From Kordia periserrulae (GTDB lineage Bacteria; Bacteroidota; Bacteroidia; Flavobacteriales; Flavobacteriaceae), in NCBI RefSeq assembly GCF_003054265.1, contig NZ_QBKT01000007.1, positions 220,559 through 284,558 of the forward strand: a stretch of 64,000 nt of DNA, given 5' to 3'. The notes beneath the pieces are model-generated. The model searched no databases and was not told the DNA's origin. It saw only the letters and a list, made by a program, of their open reading frames with translations. A program made the translations under genes and the position numbers. This document shows, piece by piece, positions 49,506-57,328 of this stretch (the stretch's first letter is position 1; the number at the start of each line of letters is the position of its first letter).

Positions 49506-50039
49506 CTAATAAAAAGGGAAATATCTTCTAATTCTTATGAACTTAATTGATGTGAATATCTCTTCAATTTGATCACATAAAATACATGGTATAAATACTC
49601 TAGAATTATCCTTCAGAATTATAACATAATAAAAGTATTCATCCCAAAAAAAGAATTTCATTCTATTCTCAAAGGATGTTACTGAGAAATTACACTCAAT
49701 TTTATTTATTTCAGCTGTATTAAACTCAACTTTTTTTCCAGCCCTTGAGTATTCGGCTCTGCACACTGAGTTATTAGAATATATTATTTTTATTGAGGCA
49801 CCTTTGTTTTTGATGAAATAATTTAAAAGTAAGATTATTAAGGGCAATAAATAAAAAATGAAGCTTAAAAGAAGTAAGCCGAAAACAACTACTTTAATCT
49901 GATCTACAGTCATGTCATAATACATTTTCACACAAAATATTACCCCAAAATCTATTAATGTAATAAATAATATGGGTCTTATAATAAAATAAAGCCCTAT
50001 ACTATTAAAAATGCCTATTTTAAAAACTTTAGAATTCAT
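49506..50039 (-). CDS. hypothetical membrane protein, PH-like C-terminal domain
   Basis: A 177-residue protein from the second of two adjacent ATG codons. Two transmembrane segments (about 8-35 and 47-75) are followed by a cytoplasmic beta-rich segment (SIKIIYSNNSVCRAEYS, YYVIILKDNSRVFIPCI) that resembles bacterial PH-like domains of membrane proteins. No function known. The gene is flanked by GTTAGC hairpin repeats and uses AT-richer codons than the core genes to its left, suggesting acquisition. Confidence 0.6.
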   Translation of the reverse strand: MNSKVFKIGIFNSIGLYFIIRPILFITLIDFGVIFCVKMYYDMTVDQIKVVVFGLLLLSFIFYLLPLIILLLNYFIKNKGASIKIIYSNNSVCRAEYSRAGKKVEFNTAEINKIECNFSVTSFENRMKFFFWDEYFYYVIILKDNSRVFIPCILCDQIEEIFTSIKFIRIRRYFPFY

Positions 50040-50078
50040 CAACTGGAAGATACTTTCTTCTAAGATTTTTTAGAAAAA

Positions 50079-50107
50079 GTTAGCGCGAGTATACAAACTC
50101 GCGCTTA
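50079..50107. repeat. GTTAGC hairpin repeat
   Basis: AGCGCGAGT pairs with ACTCGCGCT over the 6-nt loop ATACAA and is followed on the plus strand by a T-run. It recurs in degenerate form at 49477. Could be a terminator or a palindromic element associated with mobile DNA. Confidence 0.55.
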
Positions 50108-50147
50108 TTTTTTTAAATACCTGTTTATCAGTTGCTTACATTATTTT

Positions 50148-50171
50148 AAAAAGCCCCTTTTAGGGGTTTTT
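50148..50171 (+). terminator. hairpin with T-run
   Basis: AAAAAGCCCC pairs with GGGGTTTTT-type sequence over a 4-5 nt loop; no obvious gene precedes it on the plus strand. Confidence 0.5.
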
Positions 50172-50572
50172 GTATGCACTTTTGTATTCAGTTCAGGTTC
50201 TAACTTATAGGGCTAAATTAGGATTTTAATTGAATACAAGCAAGCTACCAACCTACTTTTTTAATATTCTTTATCTTAATTAAGATAAAATTTATTTCTT
50301 AAATATAATTGTTAAATTACTTTATGGTCAAATGTTTACGGAAAACCGTAAGGAGTTCGAAAAAGTTTGACATATCAATCAAACCGTAAATATTCTACGG
50401 CTTTACTGTAATCTTTGGATTTTCATAATTTTAACTTTGTGTTTGCCTATTAATTGAGCAAAAAATACACAATTATAAATATGTAACATTCTGTAATAAA
50501 AAGGTTTAAATGTGTAAATACTTTGTATTTATTAGTACTTTACAATAAGTATTAATCATAAAAAGTATTAAC

Positions 50573-50716
50573 ATGAAAAAATTATTTTTATTAATTACAG
50601 GAATTTTTCTTTTAACCTTTACAAGTTGTAATCCAGAAGCTTTAAATGAAGAAGAGAATAATACAATTGAAGCAATTGACAAAGACAAAATCCAACACCC
50701 TGACGACAGGGGATAA
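50573..50716 (+). CDS. small lipoprotein
   Basis: A 47-residue protein: lipoprotein signal (MKKLFLLITGIFLLTFTSC) with Cys at residue 19, then an acidic mature peptide (NPEALNEEENNTIEAIDK, ending QHPDDRG). Similar tiny lipoproteins with an acidic linker and a C-terminal charged end occur in flavobacteria; function unknown. The stop codon lies inside the next gene's 5' region (71-bp overlap in a different frame), so one of the two starts may be misassigned, or the genes genuinely overlap. Confidence 0.65.
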   Translation: MKKLFLLITGIFLLTFTSCNPEALNEEENNTIEAIDKDKIQHPDDRG

Positions 50717-51290
50717 GTTTTTAATAATTCTTATTTCAATAGGTGCTGTGATTGGTTTTACAGCACCTTTTATACATATTTTTTTAGATAAAGATTCGGA
50801 AATCGAAGTTTTTGGTTATTACAACGCTAGAATGTTTTTTTATGCGGTTGGAATACCAATTACATTGTTTGTAGGCAGTGTTTGTACTTACTTTTCTTCT
50901 ATGTTTATACACATATCATTGATAAAAAAGATAATGACTTTTATATCTTTTATGTTAATGGCTATATCGATTTATTATATAACTTGGTCAATTTGGGCGA
51001 AAAAGGATTTTAACGATTATCTTTATTATTCATCAATTATAATTTTATCGCTTCTAGTAAGTTATTTGTTTTCAATTTTGATAAAGCGTACAACGAAAAA
51101 TGCTGTTAGATTGTCAAATATAGGCAGAAATGTAAAAGTTTTACAAGATGATTCTAAAACAATAAATGATATAGCTTCAATTATGCCCTCAAAAGAAGAA
51201 ACCATAACTTACAAAGCAATGATTGACGTTACAGGTGATAGTATTGATAGTTCAATACAAAAAATCGAAAACGAGATCAATAAAGATTAA
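50646..51290 (+). CDS. hypothetical membrane protein
   Basis: A 214-residue protein with about four transmembrane helices (residues about 26-46, 61-82, 90-110, 122-142). Its cytoplasmic C-terminal part (residues 143-214) is rich in Lys, Asp and Ile (SIDSSIQKIENEINKD). The ATG used lies inside the upstream lipoprotein gene; no in-frame ATG occurs again until after the first helix, so the overlap looks necessary unless a non-ATG start is used. No family recognised. Confidence 0.55.
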   Translation: MKKRIIQLKQLTKTKSNTLTTGDKFLIILISIGAVIGFTAPFIHIFLDKDSEIEVFGYYNARMFFYAVGIPITLFVGSVCTYFSSMFIHISLIKKIMTFISFMLMAISIYYITWSIWAKKDFNDYLYYSSIIILSLLVSYLFSILIKRTTKNAVRLSNIGRNVKVLQDDSKTINDIASIMPSKEETITYKAMIDVTGDSIDSSIQKIENEINKD

Positions 51291-51303
51291 ATTTTCTTCG
51301 ACA

Positions 51304-51498
51304 ATGGACGATAAAGAGTTGGAAAAAATAAAAGATGAGCTTCTTAAAAAATTAGAATCTGAATTTAAAGAATCTGAAACAATTCAATGGTTTATCGAAG
51401 TTGAAATTTTAAGATTAGCCAACAAAGAAACTGACTACGAAGAAATAAAAAAAATAGCCCGATTAACATCGAAAATTTTGAAAAAGAAAAAGAAATAG
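51304..51498 (+). CDS. small charged hypothetical protein
   Basis: A 64-residue helical, highly charged protein (MDDKELEKIKDELLKKLES ... ILKKKKK), starting 13 bp after the preceding stop. Its last base adjoins the last base of the convergent regulator gene. Unknown function; perhaps a partner of the membrane protein upstream. Confidence 0.5.
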   Translation: MDDKELEKIKDELLKKLESEFKESETIQWFIEVEILRLANKETDYEEIKKIARLTSKILKKKKK

Positions 51499-51909
51499 TT
51501 AGCCCTTTGAATCACTATTTTTATCCTTTTTAAGCAAATCTAACGATTTTTGGGTAGCGAAATCATTGATTTCTTTCCTTATAATTAATTTAAGAGCCTG
51601 CTTCACTTTAGAGTCATTTACCAAAGCATTTAGTAGTGCTAGACTAAAATCATCTGAATTTTTATAATTATCGTTTAACTCGGAATAATTGTCAACATAC
51701 ATATTCCCTTTTCCTGTCAATAACCAAGTTGGATTAATTTCTTCGTACGTATTTAGATATTTTTCTATATTTAGTTCTGTCAATCCCGTCTTTTTATCTA
51801 AAACTCCGTTTGAAATGCCTGTTTCGATATAAAATTGACGTTTGCTAATCCCTTTATCTTCAATATGTTTAAGTATTCTTAACTTAATTTTAGAGTAAAA
51901 TTGCTCCAT
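51499..51909 (-). CDS. XRE-like helix-turn-helix repressor
   Basis: A 136-residue DNA-binding protein like phage CI-type repressors of Bacteroidota. The N-terminal helix-turn-helix (about 10-50: ILKHIEDKGISKRQFYIET, GISNGVLDKKTGL) is followed by the motif NPTWLLTGKGNMYVD that typifies this class. The short C-terminal region lacks a peptidase domain. A perfect 15-bp palindrome and a plus-strand promoter abut its start, suggesting autoregulation and control of the toxin operon on the other strand. Confidence 0.8.
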   Translation of the reverse strand: MEQFYSKIKLRILKHIEDKGISKRQFYIETGISNGVLDKKTGLTELNIEKYLNTYEEINPTWLLTGKGNMYVDNYSELNDNYKNSDDFSLALLNALVNDSKVKQALKLIIRKEINDFATQKSLDLLKKDKNSDSKG

Positions 51910-51911
51910 AG

Positions 51912-51943
51912 TTTTTGATTATTGAGATAAATATCTATATTTG
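51912..51943 (+). promoter_or_regulatory. plus-strand promoter facing the toxin gene
   Basis: TTTTTG (51912-51917), 18 bp, TATATTTG (51936-51943): close to the Bacteroidota consensus. It begins 3 bp upstream of the divergent repressor ATG and would produce an approximately 320-nt leader before the toxin lipoprotein. Confidence 0.6.
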
Positions 51944-51963
51944 TGTAGACATTTATACTTATG

Positions 51964-51978
51964 TTCACAGGCTGTGAA
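51964..51978. promoter_or_regulatory. 15-bp perfect palindrome, probable operator
   Basis: TTCACAG-G-CTGTGAA, 20 bp downstream of the -7 box. A further half-site TTCACAG occurs at 52025. Together with 51969-51980 the 12-bp arms AGGCTGTGAAAG and CTTTCACAGCCT (52023-52034) also form a larger inverted repeat that could fold in RNA. Its position beside a repressor gene supports an operator role. Confidence 0.6.
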
Positions 51979-52119
51979 AGAAAGATTTCTTTTTTTTCAT
52001 GTTAATACTAAAGTTCTTAAATCTTTCACAGCCTAATTTGACGTAAAAATATGTTTATATAATAACAAGTCAAGATAATAAAATAAAAAGATTAGAATTT
52101 TAAATAAATTCATAAATAA

Positions 52120-52145
52120 TACAGTGATAAAACTTATACACTGTA
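52120..52145. repeat. inverted repeat TACAGTG-N12-CACTGTA
   Basis: Perfect 7-bp arms in the leader of the toxin gene; possible second regulatory site of a different type from the 51964 palindrome. Confidence 0.4.
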
Positions 52146-52271
52146 AAAGAATAGACTTACTAAATGAATGTTGTTTACTTTTCATGGCTTGAGTTTTGAG
52201 GTTGTTATAGTGAAGATTCCCTTATTCCCTTTAACTGTATTGCTTTTGTAATAATTAATAAATAAAAGATT

Positions 52272-54281
52272 ATGAAGCAAAAACTTGCAAACTATTTAAA
52301 ACTAGGAATTCTATTTTTTGGAATTTCTTTGTTAGTACTTGGTTGTCAAAGTGATGACCAAACTATTGTAAATGATGAAAACTCTCATCTACAAAAAGGG
52401 AGAATTGAGAATTTCAGTAAATTAAATTCATTTGTTGAAATTCTCAATAAAAAACCTAAAGACGAAGTTGATGGTAAAACAACTTCATTAGAAACTACCA
52501 ATGGCTTTGATGTTATTTACGACCAAGACTTGTATATTCAAGAAGAGAATGGCGTAGAAACATTTTCAATTCCAATTCACAAACACAACCAAAAAGCAAA
52601 AACGTTTAGTAACCTAATAATCAGTTTTAGTGACACTGAACCCACAGAAGCTTTTATACTTACCTATCATCCTAGTGATGATTATTTAATGACAGTAACA
52701 ACAAATGAGCAAGCACCATTTCAAGGTAGTATAAGTTCTGAACCTGTCAATTATGATGGAAGTTTAGATAATTTGAAGTCCAACGGTTTAGATTGTAGAA
52801 CAGTAAAACTTAAATATTGTAATTGGGGAGAACAGCCTGGTGATTTTCATGTTGGTGGTGATAATTGTACAGTGGGTTATTATTGGTTTGAATATGTTAC
52901 TATTTGTTTTGATGATGAACCAAGTTTAGTTGACATACCAACCTCTAGTGGTGGAAGTGATTCAAGTCCTAGCGGGAATAACCCAGATTACTCAACTGCT
53001 GGAAGTTCAAATACCAACACTACTAATGATGAGCCTGCTGTAGTTCCTAATATACCAAGAACATACAATAGATTACAAATAGATGACTTATCTCTTGAAG
53101 TCACGGAATGGTTAAACAACAACCCTTTAGTTGAAGAAGAACTTATAGATTTTCTTGAAGAAAACAATTGGTCTGAAGGGGCTAAAGAAGAAGTTAGACT
53201 AACACTTTTAGAAGAATCTATTGCTGATAATGAATGGGATTATTCTCAAACAGGTAAATTTAATGGACACGAAGCATTAAGGTATATAGCTGTTGCAGAG
53301 CGTTATGACCATAAAATGTACAAACTTGCCAGCGGTCATACACTCTGTGAATCAACTATTAGAAGAATTATAAATCCCGAAGATGCAAACACGATAGGCG
53401 CTCAAGACAATGCTCAAGACAATTATTATTATGTTAAAATTAAAGATTTTCCAAATGCTACTGACGAACAATCGGAAATAACTGGTAGATGGTATGACTA
53501 TAAAGTACCACCACAAGCAAATAATGCCGATTGTATATCATGTGGCTTAAATCATTTATTATCTCTCATAATAGAAAATTCATTAGTAACTTTTGGACGT
53601 TATGTAGTTCCATTAGAAGACGTGCTGATAGTAGTTACAGGAAAAGATTTCTATGGTGTAGAATCTAGTGCCGCATTTTCGGGTGCTATGTTACTTATGG
53701 AAGTTGTACATGTCGATGACATTGTAAGACTTGTAAAATATGTTAAATATGCAGATGAAGCTATTGACGTTGCAAATGCTGTTTTTCGATATGTAGATGA
53801 TATTTTTAAAGCACAAAAAAATCAAATACAGGACGTACTAGATGGTGTAATTACTCTTGATATTGGAAATAACATTAGAAGAGGAAATTTTGGAGAAATG
53901 GTAACAGATGTTCATTTGACATCATTAGGTTTTGAGCCATTACATGCACGTGTAGCTGATATAAACCAATCCTTAAATCATGGAATTGATGGAATTTTTA
54001 AAAACCCCCAAACTGGAGAGTTTTTAATCGTTGAGAGTAAGTATAACACTTCTAGTTTAAGTAATACCTTAGATGGAAAACAAATGTCAGATGATTGGAT
54101 TTTAGGAACAACTACGGGAAACAACAGAATAGTCGCCGAAGTTGGAGAAGAATTAGCACAAGAAATTATCGCTAGTGGATATACTAGAATCGTTAGTAGA
54201 ATTTTACCAGACGGAACTAATTATTATGTTAAAGTTGACGGTAATGCTAACATAATTCAAGTATGGTTTCCTACATTGTAA
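52272..54281 (+). CDS. lipoprotein toxin with C-terminal PoNe-like nuclease domain
   Basis: A 669-residue probable surface lipoprotein. Signal peptide with lipobox LVLGCQSDDQ; the SDD after Cys resembles the flavobacterial surface lipoprotein export signal (SDDFE in F. johnsoniae). An N-terminal beta-rich region (about 30-210), a Ser/Asn/Thr-rich linker (about 225-255), a helical middle and a membrane-prone segment (about 440-500) lead to the toxin domain (about 536-669). There, Glu542 (RRGNFGEMV), Asp573 (NHGIDGI), Glu588 and Lys590 (IVESKYN) form a PD-(D/E)XK nuclease signature, followed by QMSDDWI. This matches the PoNe DNase type, which is paired with PoNi immunity; the next gene is such a protein. 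The variant carried on a lipoprotein is unusual: PoNe domains are best known on T6SS effectors. Confidence 0.75.
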   Translation: MKQKLANYLKLGILFFGISLLVLGCQSDDQTIVNDENSHLQKGRIENFSKLNSFVEILNKKPKDEVDGKTTSLETTNGFDVIYDQDLYIQEENGVETFSIPIHKHNQKAKTFSNLIISFSDTEPTEAFILTYHPSDDYLMTVTTNEQAPFQGSISSEPVNYDGSLDNLKSNGLDCRTVKLKYCNWGEQPGDFHVGGDNCTVGYYWFEYVTICFDDEPSLVDIPTSSGGSDSSPSGNNPDYSTAGSSNTNTTNDEPAVVPNIPRTYNRLQIDDLSLEVTEWLNNNPLVEEELIDFLEENNWSEGAKEEVRLTLLEESIADNEWDYSQTGKFNGHEALRYIAVAERYDHKMYKLASGHTLCESTIRRIINPEDANTIGAQDNAQDNYYYVKIKDFPNATDEQSEITGRWYDYKVPPQANNADCISCGLNHLLSLIIENSLVTFGRYVVPLEDVLIVVTGKDFYGVESSAAFSGAMLLMEVVHVDDIVRLVKYVKYADEAIDVANAVFRYVDDIFKAQKNQIQDVLDGVITLDIGNNIRRGNFGEMVTDVHLTSLGFEPLHARVADINQSLNHGIDGIFKNPQTGEFLIVESKYNTSSLSNTLDGKQMSDDWILGTTTGNNRIVAEVGEELAQEIIASGYTRIVSRILPDGTNYYVKVDGNANIIQVWFPTL

Positions 54282-54295
54282 AAAAAATATAATTT

Positions 54296-55075
54296 ATGTT
54301 AAGAGATAGCTATAAAGACTTAAAATATTTTGAGGAATCAATTACGAAACGTGAAAACCTCATAGAAAAAAATATTAATCAAGTTAAAAATGGACAAGTT
54401 GCAGAAGAAAGAATAAAACAAGTAAAGGAATTTAGAATTGGTTTGTATAAAAATAATTTAACAGCAAGATATTCTGCGGGTATTACTTTAGGTTCAAAAA
54501 AAGCCTTAATGTCTGATTATATCAATGCAGTCGAATTAATGGATGAAACTTGGACTCCAAAAGTATGGAACATGAAACATCCTGTAAGGAAAAAAGAAGT
54601 GATAACACTTAACCAATATACCTTTTCAGGTTTTTTAGACTTTTCTAAAATGCTATCATTAGGTATATTACTAGACGTTCCAAAAGAATATGTTTTAAAG
54701 CTTGTTAAATTTATAGATGGTGATGAAGTAAAAGATTTCTTTTTAGAATTTCTAATTAGTTATTTAATTCCAACAAGGGAAGAAATAATCGAAGAAAGTT
54801 ACGCTGAGTTTTTCCACGTTAATGAGCGTTATGGAATCTTAAAGGAAATAATTACGGAACAGGATAAAATAATAGCACAAGAAAAATTAAAAATTTTTCT
54901 AAATAAATTGTGGTATCCTTCTTTTAAGGGAACGCCATTATATAATCAACACAATAATCCACATAATACGTATGTGGGCTATTGGTGTTTTCAAGCAGCA
55001 GCTATTACTAAAATAATGCAGCTAGATGATAGTAGTTACAGGAACAATAAATATTATCCAAAAGATTTAGTTTAA
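54296..55075 (+). CDS. PoNi-like immunity protein (DUF1910/DUF1911)
   Basis: A 259-residue, largely helical protein without signal peptide. The N-terminal part (about 1-120, YKDLKYFEESITKRENLIE, NNLTARYSAGITLGS) fits DUF1910, and the C-terminal part (about 130-259) ends with GYWCFQAAAITKIMQLDD and NKYYPKDLV, a hallmark of DUF1911. These two domains make up PoNi, which binds and neutralises PoNe nucleases in the cytoplasm. It begins 14 bp after the toxin stop, the expected position for a cognate immunity gene. Confidence 0.8.
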   Translation: MLRDSYKDLKYFEESITKRENLIEKNINQVKNGQVAEERIKQVKEFRIGLYKNNLTARYSAGITLGSKKALMSDYINAVELMDETWTPKVWNMKHPVRKKEVITLNQYTFSGFLDFSKMLSLGILLDVPKEYVLKLVKFIDGDEVKDFFLEFLISYLIPTREEIIEESYAEFFHVNERYGILKEIITEQDKIIAQEKLKIFLNKLWYPSFKGTPLYNQHNNPHNTYVGYWCFQAAAITKIMQLDDSSYRNNKYYPKDLV

Positions 55076-55821
55076 TGAAAAAAGTAGTTTTTAGCATTCT
55101 ACTTTTATTGAGTAGTATGTATTTATACTCCCAAGACCAACCTAAACATGGAACAATAGTTTTTGAATCATGTGAGTATATAGCCAATAAACATTTAGCA
55201 CCTTCCGAACAGGAAAAAAAGCTAGAAAAAGAAAGAATGCGAAATAGTATTAAAAAGAATCTTGATGAAAAAAATCCAGACGAATTTATTAATTCAATCC
55301 CAAAAACATACATACAAACGTATGGAGATTCCTTAAAATGCACATACACATTAGATATTTATAAAAATGTATATGAAGCAAAAAAGACATGTGATTATTT
55401 TAAAAAATCCACAAATGAAATATATGAGCAACTCAACAGGGAAACTCTTGAATACAATGTCGTTAATAGAGATATAAACACTAATACATATACCATTTTT
55501 CCGAAACGAAAAAATTATCAATTTTCAATTTCTGATACGCATGAAATTACTGAATATAGAAAAGAAACAAAAAAAATATTAGGGTACGATTGCTTTAAAA
55601 TAGTACTTAAAAGAAAGAATCTAAATGGTCAGCGCTTAGATGTTTTTAATATAGAAATGTTTGTAACAGAGGAAATAAAACTTAATTACAGTCCTATAAT
55701 TAAATACAAAGATATATTGGATAAATATTATCCTCTTGAAGTGACTAAAAAGCCAAAAATAGAAAGAATGATTGAAGTAATAACATGGAAAGCTAAACGT
55801 ATTGAAATTGAAAATATTTGA
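55075..55821 (+). CDS. GLPGLI-like secreted protein
   Basis: A 248-residue protein with a signal peptide (VVFSILLLLSSMYLYSQ). The C-terminal half carries KKILGYDCFKIVLKRK, the region that defines the Bacteroidota GLPGLI family (KxxxGYxCxxA type), although the GLPGLI sequence itself is not intact. Family function is unknown; members are small periplasmic or outer-membrane proteins often next to TonB receptors. Here the start overlaps the immunity gene stop by one base (TAATG), so it is translationally coupled to the toxin-immunity pair and may help the toxin reach or stay at the surface. Confidence 0.7.
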   Translation: MKKVVFSILLLLSSMYLYSQDQPKHGTIVFESCEYIANKHLAPSEQEKKLEKERMRNSIKKNLDEKNPDEFINSIPKTYIQTYGDSLKCTYTLDIYKNVYEAKKTCDYFKKSTNEIYEQLNRETLEYNVVNRDINTNTYTIFPKRKNYQFSISDTHEITEYRKETKKILGYDCFKIVLKRKNLNGQRLDVFNIEMFVTEEIKLNYSPIIKYKDILDKYYPLEVTKKPKIERMIEVITWKAKRIEIENI

Positions 55822-55839
55822 CATGTAATATCACTATTT

Positions 55840-55873
55840 AAGTTGATTAATAGCCTTAAAAATCAATCAACTT
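55840..55873 (+). other. 9-bp inverted repeat after the toxin operon
   Basis: AAGTTGATT (55840) pairs with AATCAACTT (55865); no T-run follows directly, so it may be a 5'-leader structure of the next small gene rather than a terminator. Confidence 0.4.
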
Positions 55874-55885
55874 TAAATCCTAAAA

Positions 55886-56056
55886 ATGACAACTAACAAC
55901 ACAGAAATCGTACAAATACCATCTGAACTATTTACCACATGGGAACTATCAATGCTAATCATTGGCATAGGTTGTTTGGGAATTTTAATATTCCTCTCCA
56001 TTGTGATATACAATTACGTACATCGTTTTGATTGGGATGATGAATTACATAGATAA
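55886..56056 (+). CDS. small single-pass membrane protein
   Basis: A 56-residue protein (MTTNNTEIVQIPSELF...): one hydrophobic helix (about 20-44) and an acidic C-terminal end (FDWDDELHR). No family recognised. It lies between the toxin operon and a strongly structured noncoding segment. Confidence 0.5.
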   Translation: MTTNNTEIVQIPSELFTTWELSMLIIGIGCLGILIFLSIVIYNYVHRFDWDDELHR

Positions 56057-56237
56057 AAACACGTCGAGAACAGTATCATTTTTTCACTTTTAAGCTACTA
56101 CTAAAAAAGGCACTTCATCTCTTGTGCTTTTAGGTTCAAGACGTGTTTAGATGCAGAATTTTTTAAGTTGATTCTGCTGTTTAGGGCAAGGCGATGTAAG
56201 GTAAGGTTTCAAACGCATCGTCTTGCTATCTAAAACA
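56057..56237 (+). ncRNA. three-hairpin structured region (candidate RNA)
   Basis: Three consecutive stems fill the gap between two small membrane-protein genes. H1: 56057-56071 with 56134-56148 (15 bp, two mismatches), enclosing an inner GCAC/GTGC stem. H2: GCAGAAT (56153) with ATTCTGC (56171), 7 perfect pairs. H3: 56186-56196 with 56216-56226, 11 pairs with one G-U. No T-run marks a simple terminator. It could be a cis-acting leader of the 56252 gene or a separate small RNA. Strand is assigned only from the neighbouring genes. Confidence 0.45.
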
Positions 56238-56251
56238 AAAATAGGTAAATA

Positions 56252-56365
56252 ATGTCCATAAAAAAATTAGAGCGCATCAAATGGTTTATTTTCGGTTTCT
56301 TAATCGGCTCATTAACTACAAGTGCTGTTTTTGTTTTTATCGCTTTGTATTGGCTAGATAGCTAA
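56252..56365 (+). CDS. 37-residue single-pass membrane peptide
   Basis: MSIKKLERIKWFIFGF followed by a hydrophobic helix (FLIGSLTTSAVFVFIALYW) and DS. The size and amphipathic basic N-terminus resemble type I toxin or phage-type membrane peptides, but nothing proves it. A structured region precedes it and a strong terminator follows. Confidence 0.45.
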   Translation: MSIKKLERIKWFIFGFLIGSLTTSAVFVFIALYWLDS

Positions 56366-56419
56366 GAGAATAATTTACCCTAATCCTAATTATCGTAAAA
56401 CTACAATTATTCTGAAGCT

Positions 56420-56452
56420 GAAAACCTCAATTCCTCTTTAATTGAGGTTTTC
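56420..56452. terminator. bidirectional terminator
   Basis: GAAAACCTCAATT pairs perfectly with AATTGAGGTTTTC (13 bp, 7-nt loop), between the plus-strand small genes and the convergent minus-strand mobile module. Confidence 0.85.
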
Positions 56453-56459
56453 TTTATTA

Positions 56460-57101
56460 TTACAATAAAAGCACATCACTTTCATTGCTGGATGCTTTTG
56501 GAACTAATTCCGCATATTTTTTAGGATGTAGTTTTTTAAACTCCTGCTCCCAAACAATATGAAAGCCATTTCCATAACGTCCGCGTGTTTCCATCAAAAA
56601 GTCTTTAACTTCCACAATTTGGTCCACAATATGCATCCACTTTTGGTCGCCTTTAAACCTACCTTGCTTGGTGACTTCGAACATGAGAATAAATGAAATA
56701 TTCGGATATTTTTTAATATATCTATCCTCAAACTCATGCGGCTTCATCTTGGTACGGTCAATATAGCTGTTGATTAAATCAATAAAAATATATTGAAATT
56801 CCCCTGAAGCACATTCAGCATCCAAATCCTCTAAGGTATTAAAGTCTGATGCTTCTGCGTTTGGATTGGTATCGAGTCCAGCTAATGCCCATAAATCTTG
56901 CGTGTTTTTAATAATTCCCTGATCGGCGAAATTGTAGAGTACTTTGCCAAATTTTGTCAAATACGCGGCAAGCTGACAAGCCCCTGCGGTTTTTCCATTT
57001 TTGGGTTTTCCCGAAATTCCTAAATTCATGCGCTTGGTGGCATTGGGTAAGAAGTTCTCCCAGCCGTTGTCAAATTGCAGCGTTTCAAAGTGCATACTCA
57101 T
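56460..57101 (-). CDS. RecA-like P-loop ATPase of a mobile element (C-terminal part of a possible fusion)
   Basis: At least 213 residues from the first ATG (MSMHFETLQFDNGWENF). Walker A is GISGKPKNGKTAG; Walker B is FQYIFIDLINS. This type of short RecA/AAA ATPase is common at the end of Bacteroidota phage and conjugative element modules. The frame stays open upstream to 57323 without any ATG, GTG or TTG. That extra stretch reads as coherent protein (SILVIDDSETKSLPIS ... SKKSRKKRTLTSKELM). It joins the preceding gene, in the -1 frame, at an A9 tract. The full protein is therefore probably made by frameshifting (or by a fused reading frame in the true sequence). Confidence 0.7.
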   Translation of the reverse strand: MSMHFETLQFDNGWENFLPNATKRMNLGISGKPKNGKTAGACQLAAYLTKFGKVLYNFADQGIIKNTQDLWALAGLDTNPNAEASDFNTLEDLDAECASGEFQYIFIDLINSYIDRTKMKPHEFEDRYIKKYPNISFILMFEVTKQGRFKGDQKWMHIVDQIVEVKDFLMETRGRYGNGFHIVWEQEFKKLHPKKYAELVPKASSNESDVLLL

Positions 57102-57307
57102 GAGTTCTTTGGAAGTAAGCGTACGTTTTTTTCTTGATTTTTTAGATGTTTTTTGAGTCTTACGGACAACCTTTTGTTCCTGGTACTTATTTTCAAAACT
57201 AGCATCATGATGAATTCTTGAAATTGGCTCTGCACTTAGTGTTGTAGTATGATTGCTTATCGGTAGCGACTTAGTTTCCGAATCATCAATGACAAGAATG
57301 CTAGTGC

Positions 57308-57328
57308 CTAAACCGCTTTTTTTTTAAC
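57308..57328 (-). promoter_or_regulatory. A9 slippery tract at gene junction, candidate -1 frameshift site
   Basis: On the minus strand, GTT-A9-GCGGTTTAG ends the DUF2958 gene. A -1 slip on the nine A residues (57317-57325) bypasses the stop and enters the ATPase frame. A homopolymer sequencing error would look the same. Confidence 0.5.

Larger units (their letters stand above)
50043..50572. other. 530-bp noncoding region with several hairpins
   Basis: There is no gene of useful length. It holds two terminator-like hairpins (50079 and 50148) and two small stem-loops sharing the sequence ACGG (near 50337 TTACGG-AAAA-CCGTAA and near 50384 AACCGTA...TACGGCTT). The rest is AT-rich. It is a plausible boundary of the accessory region, but no attachment site, tRNA or integrase remnant was identified. 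Confidence 0.5.

Noticed and set aside
49477..50107. Integron attC-like site
   Set aside because: The hairpins begin with GTTAGC but lack the paired RYYYAAC end and no integrase is present.
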